A DNA stretch of 64,000 nt from Planotetraspora kaengkrachanensis (GCF_016862895.1 NZ_BONV01000002.1:62001-126000); one strand, 5' to 3'; numbered from the stretch's first letter, positions 1 to 9,964 are shown. The notes: generated from the sequence alone by a model not told the origin. Numbers and translations are program-made.

Positions 1-3000
1 CGGTCACCGTGACGCCGGCCTGGTAGTAACCCGGCGTGGCGTAGGTGTGCGAGCCGCCGACGCTGTAGACGCCCCGCGAGCTCAGGGTCACGGTGCCCGG
101 GGTGGCCGGCGTGCCGTCGCCCCAGTCGATCGTGGCCTGGTAGCCGCTCGCGTCGCCACCGGTGACGGTGGCCAGCGGCGCCGACACCGCGGCGCCGGAC
201 CGCGCCTGGACGCCGCTCACGCCGGTCACCACGATGTCGTCGCCGGTGAGTTGGACGTCGCCGCCGGAGAGCAACTCGATCTCGGACAGGTTCGTCTGCG
301 CGGCGCCGACGGACTTGGTCACGACCAGGCGGAACTGGGTGAACCGCCCCGGGTGGTCGATCTTGAAGGACCGGGTCTGGTTCCGCCACGGGAAGACCTC
401 TCCCTTACGGGAGTCGACGGTGGTCCAGGTGATCCCGTTCTTGGAACCCTGCAGACGCCAGTCGGCCGGGTCGCCCGCGTTCGCCCCCGAGGTGAGGGTG
501 TAGTACGTCGGCTTCTGCCTGCCTCCGCGGTAGGTCCAGTTCACCTGCGGCGTGCCGGAGGTGAAGGTCATCTGCGTGGTCGACGTGTCGTCGAACAGCT
601 TCGACGCGTCCTGCCCGCCGGTCGCGGTCGCGGTGCCGAGACCCGGGCCGGTGGTGTCCTGGAACGGCTTGGGCGCCTCGTCGCCCTTGGTCAGCGACGG
701 CGGGGCGTCGTGCTTGCCGGTGCCCCAGGACGACGGCTTGGAGCCCATCTGGAAGTCGATCCTGCCGCCGTGGGCGAGCTCGGACGAGTCGATGGACACC
801 GAGTGCTGCGTCCTGCCGTTGACCTTCACGCCCTGCACGTAGACGTTCTTCGTGCTGTTGTCCGGCGCGTTGACCACGATGTCGCCGGTCTTGCGGTGAA
901 CGGTCATCTGGGTGAACTGCGGCGAGCCGATGGCCCAGTTGGACGAGCCGGCCTGCAGCGGGTAGATGCCGAGCGAGCTGAGGACGTACCACGACGACAT
1001 CTCGCCGTTGTCCTCGTCGCCCAGGTAGCCCTGGCCGATCTCGCCGCCGACGTAGAGGCGCTGGAGGATCTCCCGCACGATGGCCTGCGTCTTCGACGGA
1101 GCCCCGGCGTAGTCGTACATGTACGGGATGTGGTGCGAGGGCTGGTTGCTCATGCCGAGCTGGCCCAGACGCACCGCACGCGCTTCGAGCATCTCGTGGA
1201 TGAGGGTGCCGTACCCGCCGAAACGGTCGGCGTTCTCCGGGGTGGCGAAGAACTGGTCGAGCTTGTCCCGCAGGGCCTTCTGCCCGCCGAACAGGTTGGC
1301 CAGGCCCTGGCCGTCCTGCTGCGCGGTGAACGCGAAGTTCCAGCCGTTGGTCTCGGTGTAGACGCCGCCCCAGTCGAGCGGGTCGCCGGTCAGGAAGTTG
1401 CCGGCGGCGTCACGGCCGCGGAAGAACTTCGTCTTGGTGTCGAAGAGGTTGACGTAGTTGCGAGCCCGCTCGAGGAAGTACTCCGACTCCTCCTTGAGCC
1501 TGGCGCGCTCCGACTTCGGCGTCGCCGGGTCCTTGGCCAGGGCCGCGCCCATGTTGCCGATGCCGTAGTCGTTGATGAAGCCTTCGAGCGCCCACGACAC
1601 CGACTCGCCGGTGGAGGTCGGCGTGTAGCCCAGGAACAGCGACGTCTCGATGCCCTTGCGGCCGACCTCGCTGCGCCCGGAGGCCACGGTCGCGTCCTTG
1701 ACCGCGGAGTCGTACGCGGCGAGGGGGTCGGGCAGCTTGACGCCGTTGAGGTAGGCCTCGGCCAGTGCGACGTTCGCGCTGGTGCCTGTCATCAGGTCGG
1801 CGTAGCCGGGGGACGACCAGCGGGCGACCCAGCCGCCGTCACGGTACTGCTGGACGAACCCGTCGGCGATCTTGGCCGCGACGTCCGGGTACAGCAGCGA
1901 GTACGCGGGCCACACCGTGCGGTAGGTGTCCCAGAACCCGTTGTTGACGTAGATCTGCCCGTCGACGATCTTCGCGCCGGTCTGCGTCGCGGTCGACGTG
2001 CCGGTCGGCGCCGAGACCGGGCTGGCGTACTGCCAGTGCGGCTTGGCGGCGGTGCCGGTGTTCTCCGACTGCGAGTTCGGATAGAGGTTCAGCCGGTACA
2101 GGTTCGAGTACAGCGTCACCTGCTGCGTCTCGTTCGCGCCCCGGACCTCGATCCGGCCGAGGCGGTCCTGCCAGGCGGCGGTGGCGGCGGCGTGGATCTG
2201 GTCGAAGCTCTTGCCGGTGACCTCGAAGTCGAGGTTCCTGTGCGCCTGGTCGACCGAGATGAACGACGTCGCGATGCGCAGCGTCACCCCCCGCGTCGCG
2301 GAGAGGTCGAAGGTCGCGGACGTGGCGGAGGTCGCCGTCGGCGCCCGGTCGAAGGTGCCCGACACGAACATCCGGCTGCGCCCGGCAGACAGGCCGCTTC
2401 CGTTGTCGACCCAGCCGGTGAACGTGCCGTCCGAGCCGATGGTGAACGTGCCGTTGTAGAAGACGAGGCTTCCGGTGGCCTGCCCGGACGGGAAGGTGAA
2501 CTGCATGATGCCACCGTGGTCGGTGGGCGACATCTGCGCGTTCAGGCCGTTCTGCAGCGTGACCGAGTAGAAGTCCGGCCGTGCGATCTCGTCGTTGTGG
2601 CTGAAGGCGACCGCGCGACCGGCGGGCTGGCCGGTGAGCGGACCGCCCGCGAGCACGGGCATGACCGACATCTGGTTGCGGTCACCCATCCACGGGCTGG
2701 GCTCGTGCGAGATCTCCAGTCCCTGCAGCATGGGCAGGTTGGCCGCGTTGTTGGCCCGCTGGTAGTCGTACTCCCAGTTGTTGGACGCGGCGTTGGTGAC
2801 CGGCGTGAAGAAGTTGAAGCCGTTGGGCACCGCCGCGAGCGGCAGGTTGTTGCCGCGGGAGAACCCGCCCGTCGCGTTGGTGCCGCGCCGGGTGTCGACG
2901 TAGTTGGTCAGGCGGGAGCCGTCGATCGGCGCGGGAACGCCGGTCACGGCGATGTCGTCGAGCCAGCCCTGGAAGCGGGTCGAGTCCGTCGCCTGGGGGT

Positions 3001-4105
3001 CGTCGTAGGCGAGCAGGATGCGGTCGATCGTCTTGCCGTTCGCGACGGCACCGATCTCGGACTGCACCGCGTTCCACTCGTCGGTCAACAGCACCTTCGC
3101 CGCGCCCTGCCCAGAGGCCGTGAGCGGGTAGCCGTGCTGGTCGAGGGGGGAACGGCCGCTCAGGTAGCTGCCGTCGGTGAAGTGCAGGTCGACGGCCACG
3201 TAGGTGGACGGGTAACGCGGGTCGTCGGCGGTGAACTCGGGGAAGACCTTGTAGGACAGCCGGGTCTTCGGTCCGACCGGGATGTTGACGTCGTACAGCT
3301 TGTTGGTCGCGTACGCGCGACCGCCGGCCTGGGCGTAGCCCGCGTACCGCACGGCGGTCACTCCGGTGAATCCGGCACCGGGCTTCATGTTGGCGCCGTC
3401 GACGGGACCGGGACCGGCGACGCTGACCATCGGGGTGGCCGGCCGCACGACGTCGGAGCCGTCGCTGATGTTCCAGTCGGCGAGCTGGATGATCGAGTCA
3501 CCGGAGTTCGCGGTGACGTTCAGCCGGTAGTAGGTGTAGGCGGTCGTGTTGGTGAAGCTGTAGGTGTTGGTGGCGAACCGCCCGCTGAAGCTCACCCCCG
3601 TCCGGCTGTCCAGGTCGGTCCACTCGCTGCCGTCGTTCGACCCCTGGACGGCGAAGTCCCTGGGGTCGCGGCCCGGCGCGTCGTTCGCGGAGGTCAGCGC
3701 GTACTTCTTCACCACGACGGGCTGGTTCATCCGGTAGGTGACCCAGCCGGTACGGCTGAACGCCAGCCACTTGGTCGACGAGTCGTCGTCCTTGAGGTTC
3801 GCGGCGACCTCGCCGGGCGGGTTCTCCGCGCTCGCGGTCACCGCGCCGACCTGGGCGAGCACGCTTCCCGGCAGTCCGGGGTTGGAGCCGCTCAGGTTCA
3901 CCTGGACGGGCTTGCCGTTCGCGGTCTCGACGGTGCTCGCCGCGGGTTGCGGGTCGGCCGCCTCGAACGAGGAGCTGAAGTCGCCGGGAGTCGCCGCGGC
4001 GCTCGCGGCGGGCCCGCCGACGAGCATCCACACCGGCAGCGACAGCGCGGTGGCCGCCGCTATCCGCCGGAGGGACAGCAGGCGGGCGATGGGGGAATGG
4101 GGCAT
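1..4105 (-). CDS. Secreted GH92 alpha-mannosidase, 3' end cut by window
   Basis: Exo-acting glycoside hydrolase family 92, a family of calcium-dependent alpha-mannosidases; it should act outside the cell on mannose-containing glycans. At least 1368 codons are open from the ATG at 4105 to the left edge. Residues 1-36 form a signal peptide. An F5/8 type C (discoidin-like) domain lies at about 82-212. The GH92 core follows, with NNGFWDTYRTVWP near 720 and GDEDNGEMSSWYV near 1029, the acidic site of the family. A second F5/8C domain lies near 1155-1290, and the start of a PKD-like fold (DWGDGTP, HTYATPG) is at the edge. It is larger than a bare GH92 enzyme (about 750 residues). A LacI-type operator lies upstream at 4233. 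Family is sure; linkage specificity is not. Confidence 0.93.
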   Translation of the reverse strand, partial: MPHSPIARLLSLRRIAAATALSLPVWMLVGGPAASAAATPGDFSSSFEAADPQPAASTVETANGKPVQVNLSGSNPGLPGSVLAQVGAVTASAENPPGEVAANLKDDDSSTKWLAFSRTGWVTYRMNQPVVVKKYALTSANDAPGRDPRDFAVQGSNDGSEWTDLDSRTGVSFSGRFATNTYSFTNTTAYTYYRLNVTANSGDSIIQLADWNISDGSDVVRPATPMVSVAGPGPVDGANMKPGAGFTGVTAVRYAGYAQAGGRAYATNKLYDVNIPVGPKTRLSYKVFPEFTADDPRYPSTYVAVDLHFTDGSYLSGRSPLDQHGYPLTASGQGAAKVLLTDEWNAVQSEIGAVANGKTIDRILLAYDDPQATDSTRFQGWLDDIAVTGVPAPIDGSRLTNYVDTRRGTNATGGFSRGNNLPLAAVPNGFNFFTPVTNAASNNWEYDYQRANNAANLPMLQGLEISHEPSPWMGDRNQMSVMPVLAGGPLTGQPAGRAVAFSHNDEIARPDFYSVTLQNGLNAQMSPTDHGGIMQFTFPSGQATGSLVFYNGTFTIGSDGTFTGWVDNGSGLSAGRSRMFVSGTFDRAPTATSATSATFDLSATRGVTLRIATSFISVDQAHRNLDFEVTGKSFDQIHAAATAAWQDRLGRIEVRGANETQQVTLYSNLYRLNLYPNSQSENTGTAAKPHWQYASPVSAPTGTSTATQTGAKIVDGQIYVNNGFWDTYRTVWPAYSLLYPDVAAKIADGFVQQYRDGGWVARWSSPGYADLMTGTSANVALAEAYLNGVKLPDPLAAYDSAVKDATVASGRSEVGRKGIETSLFLGYTPTSTGESVSWALEGFINDYGIGNMGAALAKDPATPKSERARLKEESEYFLERARNYVNLFDTKTKFFRGRDAAGNFLTGDPLDWGGVYTETNGWNFAFTAQQDGQGLANLFGGQKALRDKLDQFFATPENADRFGGYGTLIHEMLEARAVRLGQLGMSNQPSHHIPYMYDYAGAPSKTQAIVREILQRLYVGGEIGQGYLGDEDNGEMSSWYVLSSLGIYPLQAGSSNWAIGSPQFTQMTVHRKTGDIVVNAPDNSTKNVYVQGVKVNGRTQHSVSIDSSELAHGGRIDFQMGSKPSSWGTGKHDAPPSLTKGDEAPKPFQDTTGPGLGTATATGGQDASKLFDDTSTTQMTFTSGTPQVNWTYRGGRQKPTYYTLTSGANAGDPADWRLQGSKNGITWTTVDSRKGEVFPWRNQTRSFKIDHPGRFTQFRLVVTKSVGAAQTNLSEIELLSGGDVQLTGDDIVVTGVSGVQARSGAAVSAPLATVTGGDASGYQATIDWGDGTPATPGTVTLSSRGVYSVGGSHTYATPGYYQAGVTVT

Positions 4106-4232
4106 GTACGGGGGCCTTTCGACTCGATGGGGGTCGAGAGCGTCGAATGTCGGGGATGAAGACCCTGGTCGCCGTGGTCAGCGCTCGCCAAGCGCACCCG
4201 GCTGGAGATCGCGGCTAGCCTGATCCCTCTTA

Positions 4233-4244
4233 GACAACGTTGTC
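4233..4244. promoter_or_regulatory. LacI-type operator in front of the GH92 gene
   Basis: Perfect palindrome GACAACGTTGTC. Read on the minus strand it begins inside TTGACA, a good -35 hexamer for the GH92 gene, so a bound repressor would block the polymerase. The same 12-mer recurs at 5275 beside the LacI gene. Regulation is inferred from position and repetition. Confidence 0.75.
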
Positions 4245-4300
4245 AAGAGCGATCCCTTAACCTCGCGGAAACAGCCCGTTCGGTTCCCGGGCTCGGCGGG

Positions 4301-5257
4301 TCAGGTGAGCGAGGCGACGCCGCGACCGGCGTACGCCTCCGGGGCCAGCACCAACGCGGCGGCGCCGACCAGGCCGGCGGCGTTGCCGAGGCTCGCCGTC
4401 GCCACCGTCAGCTGCCGCAGGAAGGCCAGGCGGCCGTGTTCGGCGATGGCCGCACGCAGGGGCGGGAAGAGCAGGTCGTGGGCGGCCGCGACACCACCGC
4501 CGATCACCACCCGGGACAGGTCGCAGATGGCGGCGGTGGAGACGATGCCCGCCGCGAGGGAACGGCCGGAGCGCTGGAACGCCTCGTTGGCGTGCGGGTC
4601 TCCGGCTCGGGCCGCGTCCGCGAGGTCCACCCCGGTCGGCGCGGGCACGGGTGCCTGCCACCCGGACTTCAGCGCCCACGTGACCATGCTCGGGCCGCTG
4701 CTCATCGCCTCGACGCAGCCGCGACCTCCGCACGGGCAGGGGACGCCGTCGTGGTCGACGACCATGTGGCCGATGTGCCCGGCGTTGCCGGTCGGGCCCG
4801 CCACCAGACGGCCGGCCTGGATCAGGCCGCCGCCGACGCCGGTGGACACGACGATGGCCAGCAGGTCGTCCACGCCCTGTCCGGCGCCGCGCCAGTGCTC
4901 CCCCACCGCGGCGCAACTGCCGTCACCGGCCAGGCGGACCGGCACCCCGGGAACCAGTTCGGCGAGACGCTCCAGGAGCGGGAAACGGCGCCAGGCCGGG
5001 ATGTTGACCGGGCTGATCGAGCCCTCAGGCAGGTGGATCGGGCCGGCCGAGCCCACACCGACTCCGGCCACCCGCCCCGCGCCGGCCGCGGCCCGCAGGT
5101 CGGCGACGAGTCCGGCCACCGGCCGCCAGACCTCCTCGGGGTCCGGAGAACCGGCGGTCGGCACCACCCGGCGTTCGGCGACGGTCCCATCGGCGGCGAC
5201 CAGGGCGGCCGCGACCTTGGTTCCGCCGATGTCGACGGCGAGGGCGAAGTCGGACAT
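4301..5257 (-). CDS. ROK family sugar kinase
   Basis: 318 residues, the usual size of ROK hexokinases, which phosphorylate free sugars in the cytoplasm with ATP. The N-terminus has the phosphate-binding VDIGGTKVAAALV. The ROK zinc site is seen as CPCGGRGCVE, preceded by GHIGH. The catalytic aspartate is probably in LAGDGSCAAVGE; the usual ENDANAAA spelling is altered there but the Asp is kept. The start has a close RBS (AGGAG four bases before ATG). It diverges from the LacI gene across a shared operator and lies between the GH92 and transporter genes, so the imported sugar (perhaps mannose) is the likely substrate; glucose is equally possible from sequence. Confidence 0.88.
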   Translation of the reverse strand: MSDFALAVDIGGTKVAAALVAADGTVAERRVVPTAGSPDPEEVWRPVAGLVADLRAAAGAGRVAGVGVGSAGPIHLPEGSISPVNIPAWRRFPLLERLAELVPGVPVRLAGDGSCAAVGEHWRGAGQGVDDLLAIVVSTGVGGGLIQAGRLVAGPTGNAGHIGHMVVDHDGVPCPCGGRGCVEAMSSGPSMVTWALKSGWQAPVPAPTGVDLADAARAGDPHANEAFQRSGRSLAAGIVSTAAICDLSRVVIGGGVAAAHDLLFPPLRAAIAEHGRLAFLRQLTVATASLGNAAGLVGAAALVLAPEAYAGRGVASLT

Positions 5258-5274
5258 GCTACTCCTATTGCTCG

Positions 5275-5286
5275 GACAACGTTGTC
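5275..5286. promoter_or_regulatory. LacI-type operator in the kinase/LacI divergent promoter
   Basis: Perfect palindrome GACAACGTTGTC lying 17 bp before the kinase ATG and 35 bp before the LacI start. One bound dimer could control both genes, giving autoregulation. It is identical to the site at 4233. Confidence 0.75.
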
Positions 5287-5321
5287 ACAATAGCGGTCGG
5301 TCTGCCGGTATGGTTCGTCGC

Positions 5322-6353
5322 ATGGCTAGCGACGTCGGACGTACGAAGCGGCCCACGATGGTGGATGTGGCGACCCGGGCCGGTGTCAGCCTGAAGACCG
5401 TTTCGCGGGTCGTGAACAACGTGCCGCACGTCCAGCCCGAACTGGTCGAACGGGTTCTCGCCGCCGTGGCCGAGCTCGGCTTCCGCCGCAACCCCTCCGC
5501 CAGCTCGCTGCGCTCCGGGCAGGCGACCGCCACGATCGGGCTGCTGATCGAGGAGATAGCCAACCCCTTCTACGCCATGATCGCGGGAGCGGCGGCCGAG
5601 GTCGCCCGGCAGCACGACACGATGCTCATCATCGCCAGCTCCGAGGAGGATCCGGCGCGCGAGCGGCAGCTGCTGCGGGACATGTGCGCCCGCCGCGTCG
5701 ACGGGCTGCTCGTGGTGCCCGCCGGCGACGATCACTCGTTTCTGCGCGCCGAGGTGGAGCTCGGCACCCCCATGGTCTTCCTCGACCGGCCGGCCGGCGG
5801 ACTGCTCGCCGACACGGTGCTGCTCGACAACCGCGGGGGCGCGCGGGCCGGGGTGCGCAGGCTGGTCGAGGCGGGCCATCGCAGGATCGGCGTCCTGCTC
5901 GACTCGCTCAGCGTCTACACGATGCGCGAACGGCTCGACGGCGCACAGGACGCGCTGGCCCCGGCGGGCGTGCCGTACGACACCCGGCTGGTCCGCGACG
6001 GCGTCCGCGATCCGGCGGAGGCCGCCCGGGTCGTGTCGGAGATGCTCGACCGGCCCGATCCCCCGACCGCGTTCTTCAGCCTGAACAACCGGATCACCCT
6101 CGGGGTGATCGAGGAGTTGCACCGGCGCGGCAGCGACGCCGCGGTGCTCGGGTTCGACGACTTCGACGTGGCCCGGCTGGTGCCGCATCCGCTGACGGTC
6201 ATCGCCTACGACGCCCGCGAGCTGGCCAGAACCGCAACCGAGTTGTTGTTCCGCCGCATCGGAGGGGACCGGTCCTGGCCGCGCACGGTGGTGCTCCCCA
6301 CCGAACTGATCGCGCGGGGCGCCGCGCCGCGGCGGGCCGGCCACGCGCCCTGA
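5322..6353 (+). CDS. LacI family transcriptional regulator
   Basis: 343 residues, standard LacI/GalR length. The N-terminal helix-turn-helix reads MVDVATRAGVSLKTVSRVVN, followed by a hinge region and a periplasmic-binding-protein-like sugar sensor (GLLIEEIANPFYAMIAGAAAE onward). I chose the ATG at 5322 because TATGGT (5309-5314) is a -10 element seven bases before it, which gives a leaderless mRNA; an ATG at 5310 overlaps that element. It is probably the repressor acting at the palindromes at 4233, 5275 and 6542, controlling mannosidase, kinase, itself and the transporter. The effector sugar is unknown. Confidence 0.92.
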   Translation: MASDVGRTKRPTMVDVATRAGVSLKTVSRVVNNVPHVQPELVERVLAAVAELGFRRNPSASSLRSGQATATIGLLIEEIANPFYAMIAGAAAEVARQHDTMLIIASSEEDPARERQLLRDMCARRVDGLLVVPAGDDHSFLRAEVELGTPMVFLDRPAGGLLADTVLLDNRGGARAGVRRLVEAGHRRIGVLLDSLSVYTMRERLDGAQDALAPAGVPYDTRLVRDGVRDPAEAARVVSEMLDRPDPPTAFFSLNNRITLGVIEELHRRGSDAAVLGFDDFDVARLVPHPLTVIAYDARELARTATELLFRRIGGDRSWPRTVVLPTELIARGAAPRRAGHAP

Positions 6354-6495
6354 TCGTCTCCGCGACCCCGATCCGCCCGCCGTACGGCACGGGCCGCACC
6401 GGCCCATGCCGTGACCGGGCCGGCGGATCGCACGAGGTGAGAAGCCCAGAAAGACGGGGGCGCGTCACGAAATGGCCACATTGGAACGGGCCGAG

Positions 6496-6554
6496 TTGAC
6501 ACGCCCGTAACGCGGGTGGAGTCTCTACCCGCTGCCTGCCTGACAACGATGTCA
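6496..6554 (+). promoter_or_regulatory. Promoter and third LacI-type operator of the transporter operon
   Basis: TTGACA at 6496-6501 is followed after 17 bp by a weak -10 (GAGTCT). At 6541-6554 stands TGACAACGATGTCA, the operator of 4233/5275 with one centre mismatch. The site lies just past the expected transcription start, a place where a LacI repressor can act as a roadblock. Bases 6354-6495 hold nothing I can name. Confidence 0.6.
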
Positions 6555-6923
6555 CGCCCGATAGGAGGGAACCAAGATCGATATGATTGCCGACCTCTCC
6601 TCCCCCGGCGACATGTCCCGTCAGGAACTCACCGCAAGCACGGATACGCCCACCGGTCGGCATCTGGGTGAAATCCCCCAGTACGATCGCTTTCGGCGGC
6701 CGTCGTCACCCCCCGCCCATGACGAGGCGGCCGTGCATCGCCGGCAGTCCGTCGCGGCCTGCGGCCGCATGCGACTGCGGGACCGACACAAGTCGATCAT
6801 CCCCAGATCAGGCGAACTGTCCGAGAAATAAGCGAGTGGGGTTCCAGTGACCCCCTTCGTCTTCGAAATCGTTCAGGCAGCACAAGAAAGTCGCCTGAAC
6901 AGACGACGACCCCGGAGGCAACA
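6555..6923 (+). other. Long structured leader of the transporter mRNA
   Basis: About 370 nt without a convincing gene. Two hairpins stand near the end: GGGGT/ACCCC at 6838-6854, and GTTCAGGC/GCCTGAAC with a 14-nt loop at 6871-6900, just before the ribosome binding site of the next small ORF. An AGGAGG at 6563 is followed by an ATG only 14 nt later (6583, 82 codons), which is poorly spaced. Function unknown; possibly post-transcriptional control. Confidence 0.4.
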
Positions 6924-7055
6924 ATGTCAGAGGAGACGTGGCGCGGCCCCCTGCAGCCGGACGCGCGCGGATCCCTCCGGCGGCCCAGGGACGGCGATCC
7001 CGCCGTCCCGCAGCCGTACGCGGCGCAGGCCCGGAACGGGGTGAGCCGGCCATGA
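6924..7055 (+). CDS. Small 43-residue ORF coupled to the ABC ATPase gene
   Basis: The ORF has a near-ideal RBS (GGAGG at 6914-6918, five bases before ATG) and ends in the ATGA that starts mmsA, so translation of the two should be coupled. The peptide is hydrophilic, rich in Arg, Pro and Ala, begins [16 protein letters not shown] and has no membrane segment. I recognise no family. It could be a coupling leader peptide that sets ATPase synthesis, or a real small protein. The RBS is better than the one in front of the ATPase itself, which argues that it is translated. Confidence 0.5.
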   Translation: MSEETWRGPLQPDARGSLRRPRDGDPAVPQPYAAQARNGVSRP

Positions 7056-8599
7056 GCGACGCACCCGTCCTGCTGGAGATGCGTTCGATCACCAAGGAGT
7101 TCCCCGGGGTCAAGGCCCTGTCCGACGTCAACCTGGTGGTGCGGTCCGGCGAGATCCACGCGATCGCCGGGGAGAACGGCGCCGGCAAGTCCACCCTGAT
7201 GAAGGTGCTCAGCGGGGTCTACCCGTACGGCACCTACTCCGGCGAGATCCTCTACCGGGGCACGGAGAGCCGGTTCTCCGACATCCGGGCCAGCGAGCAC
7301 GCGGGCATCGTGATCATCCACCAGGAACTCGCTCTGGTGCCCGGCATGTCCATCACCGAGAACATCTTCCTCGGCAACGAGCCGGGCCGCGGCGGCGTGA
7401 TCGACTGGAAGATCGCCAACCGCCGTGCCATCGAGCTGATGGCCCAGGTCGGCCTGGAAGAGGACCCGGACACGCTGATCAAGGACATCGGCGTGGGCAA
7501 GCAGCAGCTCGTGGAGATCGCGAAGGCGTTCGCCAAGGACGTGAAGCTGCTCATCCTCGACGAGCCCACCGCCGCCCTGAACGAGGCCGACTCCCAGCAC
7601 CTGCTCGAACTGCTGCGCGGCTTCAAGCGGCAGGGGATCACCTCGATCATCATCTCGCACAAGCTCAACGAGATCGCGCAGGTCGCCGACTCCATCACCA
7701 TCCTCCGGGACGGACGGACGATCGAGACCCTCGACATCAAGGCGGACGGTGTCGACGAGGACCGCATCGTGCGGGGCATGGTCGGCCGGGAGCTGCACAG
7801 CCGGTTCCCCGACCACACGCCCAACATCGGCGAGGTCTTCTTCGAGGTGCGCGACTGGACGGTGCGGCACCCGATCTCGGCCGAGCGCCTGGTGGCCAAG
7901 CACTCCAGCTTCACCGTGCGCCGCGGCGAGATCGTCGGGTTCGCCGGCCTGATGGGCGCCGGGCGTACCGAGCTGGCGATGAGCCTGTTCGGCCGCTCGT
8001 ACGGCACCTACGTCTCCGGGCAGATCTTCAAGGACGGCAAGGAGATCGTGTTGAAGTCCGTGTCGGACGCCATCGATCACGGCCTGGCGTACGTCAGCGA
8101 GGACCGCAAGGCGATCGGCCTGAACCTGCTCGACGACATCAAGACCTCCATGGTGTCGGCCAAGCTGTCCAAGATCTCCAACCACGGCGTGGTCGACCAG
8201 GTGCGGGAGTACCAGGCGGCCGAAAGCTACCGGAAGAGCCTGCGCGTCAAGGCCCCCACCGTCGACGAGGGGGTCACCAAGCTCTCGGGCGGCAACCAGC
8301 AGAAGGTCGTGCTGGCCAAGTGGATGTTCACCGACCCCGACCTGCTGATCCTCGACGAGCCGACCCGCGGCATCGACGTCGGCGCCAAGTACGAGATCTA
8401 CGGCATCATCCAGCGGCTGGCCGACCAGGGGAAGGGCGTCATCGTCATCTCCTCGGAGCTGCCCGAGCTGATCGGCCTGTGTGACCGGATCTACACGGTG
8501 TTCGAGGGGACCATCACCGGCGACATCCTCAGGAAGGACGCCGACCCCGAACTCCTGATGAAGCAGATGACCTCAGTGAAGAAGGCACAACGATCATGA
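7052..8599 (+). CDS. mmsA: Monosaccharide ABC transporter ATP-binding protein
   Basis: 515 residues with two fused ABC domains, as in the MmsA/XylG/GguA class that powers import of monosaccharides through a ring-forming permease. Domain 1 has Walker [10 protein letters not shown] near residue 39 and Walker [14 protein letters not shown] near 166. Domain 2 has the degenerate P-loop GLMGAGRTE, the signature [14 protein letters not shown] near 411 and Walker [15 protein letters not shown]. The start overlaps the stop of the 43-codon ORF, and its own stop overlaps the permease start (ATGA). The class is sure; the exact sugar is not. Confidence 0.93.
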   Translation: MSDAPVLLEMRSITKEFPGVKALSDVNLVVRSGEIHAIAGENGAGKSTLMKVLSGVYPYGTYSGEILYRGTESRFSDIRASEHAGIVIIHQELALVPGMSITENIFLGNEPGRGGVIDWKIANRRAIELMAQVGLEEDPDTLIKDIGVGKQQLVEIAKAFAKDVKLLILDEPTAALNEADSQHLLELLRGFKRQGITSIIISHKLNEIAQVADSITILRDGRTIETLDIKADGVDEDRIVRGMVGRELHSRFPDHTPNIGEVFFEVRDWTVRHPISAERLVAKHSSFTVRRGEIVGFAGLMGAGRTELAMSLFGRSYGTYVSGQIFKDGKEIVLKSVSDAIDHGLAYVSEDRKAIGLNLLDDIKTSMVSAKLSKISNHGVVDQVREYQAAESYRKSLRVKAPTVDEGVTKLSGGNQQKVVLAKWMFTDPDLLILDEPTRGIDVGAKYEIYGIIQRLADQGKGVIVISSELPELIGLCDRIYTVFEGTITGDILRKDADPELLMKQMTSVKKAQRS

Positions 8600-9894
8600 G
8601 CCGCGTGAAAGAACTCCAGAAGTCCCTGTTCGGAGGAACCACCTCCAACGCCCGGCAGTTCGGGATGATCTTCACGCTGGTCGCGATCGTCCTGCTGTTC
8701 GAGATCCTGACCGACGGCCTGACCCTGAGCCCCGGCAACCTCATCTCGCTGGTCAGCCAGTACTCCTACATCCTGATCCTGGCCATCGGCATGCTGATGG
8801 TCATCGTCGCCGGCCACATCGACCTGTCCGTCGGCTCGGTCGCCGCTTTCGTCGGCATCGTGGTCGCGAACATCATGCAGGACTACTCCATACCGTGGTT
8901 CCTGGCCATCATCATCGGCCTTGGAGTGGGCGCCCTCATCGGCGCCTGGCAGGGCTTCTGGGTGGCGTACGTCGGCGTGCCCGCGTTCATCGTCACCCTG
9001 GCCGGCATGATGCTGTTCCGCGGCGGCAACCAGTACATCGGCAACGCCGACACCATCCCCGTGCCCGAGGGGTTCAGGAACATCGGCGCAGGCTTCCTGC
9101 CTGAGGTCGGCCCGAACACCGGCTACAACAACCTCACCCTCCTGCTCGGCCTGGTGCTCTGCGTGGCCGTCGTGATCCGCGAGTGGCGGGGCCGCCGGAC
9201 CCGGCAGGAGATGCAGGCCGACGTCGCCCCGATGTGGATCTCCGCGATCCGGGTCGTCATCCCGATCGTCGTGATCGTCTTCGCGACCCTGCAGTTCGCC
9301 GGCGGCCGGGTCGGGACCAGCTTCCCGATCTCCGGAATCATCCTCGGCGTCCTGGTCGTGATCTACGCGTTCGTCACCCGCAACACGGCGGGCGGCCGCC
9401 ACATCTACGCGGTCGGCGGCAACGCCAGGGCCGCCGAGCTGTCCGGCGTCAAGCTCAAGCGGGTCAACTTCCTGGTGATGATGAACATGTCGGTCCTGGC
9501 GGCGCTGGCCGGCATGATCTTCGTCGCCCGTTCGGCCGCCTCCGGGCCGCAGGACGGCATCGGCTGGGAGCTGGACGCGATCGCCGCCGTCTTCGTCGGC
9601 GGCGCGGCCGTCTCCGGCGGCCTCGGCACGATCAGCGGGTCGATCGTCGGTGGTCTCGTCATGGCCGTGCTCAACAACGGCCTGCAGTTGATGGGCGTGG
9701 GCTCCGACCGCGTGCAGATCATCAAGGGTGTGGTCCTGCTGCTGGCCGTCGCGCTCGACGCCTACAACAAGAAGCAGGGACGCTTCTCCGTCATCGATTC
9801 ACTGATGCGCCCGTTCCGAAGGGACGCGGCTCCCAGCCCCGCGTCCCCCGTGGAGGCGGGCCAGGAACACGGCAAGAGTCCGGTGGCCGGCTGA
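8596..9894 (+). CDS. mmsB: Monosaccharide ABC transporter permease
   Basis: 432-residue membrane protein of the BPD_transp_2 family (XylH/RbsC/GguB class) with about ten hydrophobic segments, the first near residues 25-45. Characteristic stretches are [15 protein letters not shown] and the cytoplasmic loop [16 protein letters not shown], which contacts the ATPase. It is a single polypeptide that would dimerise. It overlaps the ATPase gene by four bases and is followed 70 bp later by the binding protein. The C-terminal 30 residues are a hydrophilic tail. Confidence 0.93.
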   Translation: MSRVKELQKSLFGGTTSNARQFGMIFTLVAIVLLFEILTDGLTLSPGNLISLVSQYSYILILAIGMLMVIVAGHIDLSVGSVAAFVGIVVANIMQDYSIPWFLAIIIGLGVGALIGAWQGFWVAYVGVPAFIVTLAGMMLFRGGNQYIGNADTIPVPEGFRNIGAGFLPEVGPNTGYNNLTLLLGLVLCVAVVIREWRGRRTRQEMQADVAPMWISAIRVVIPIVVIVFATLQFAGGRVGTSFPISGIILGVLVVIYAFVTRNTAGGRHIYAVGGNARAAELSGVKLKRVNFLVMMNMSVLAALAGMIFVARSAASGPQDGIGWELDAIAAVFVGGAAVSGGLGTISGSIVGGLVMAVLNNGLQLMGVGSDRVQIIKGVVLLLAVALDAYNKKQGRFSVIDSLMRPFRRDAAPSPASPVEAGQEHGKSPVAG

Positions 9895-9964
9895 CCCGGC
9901 CAACCGTTCAGCGGGCGGGCGGAAAGACTCCGTCTCGTCCTATTTCGAAGAAGGGCACCTCATA

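Noticed and set aside
47-4159. Plus-strand ORF of 1370 codons opposite the GH92 gene
   Set aside because: It is an antisense shadow caused by GC-rich third positions; the translation is low-complexity Arg/Gly/Val and the minus strand has clear GH92 motifs.
6583-6831. 82-codon ORF in the transporter leader
   Set aside because: The nearest RBS is 14 nt away and the composition looks non-coding. I describe the stretch as leader instead.
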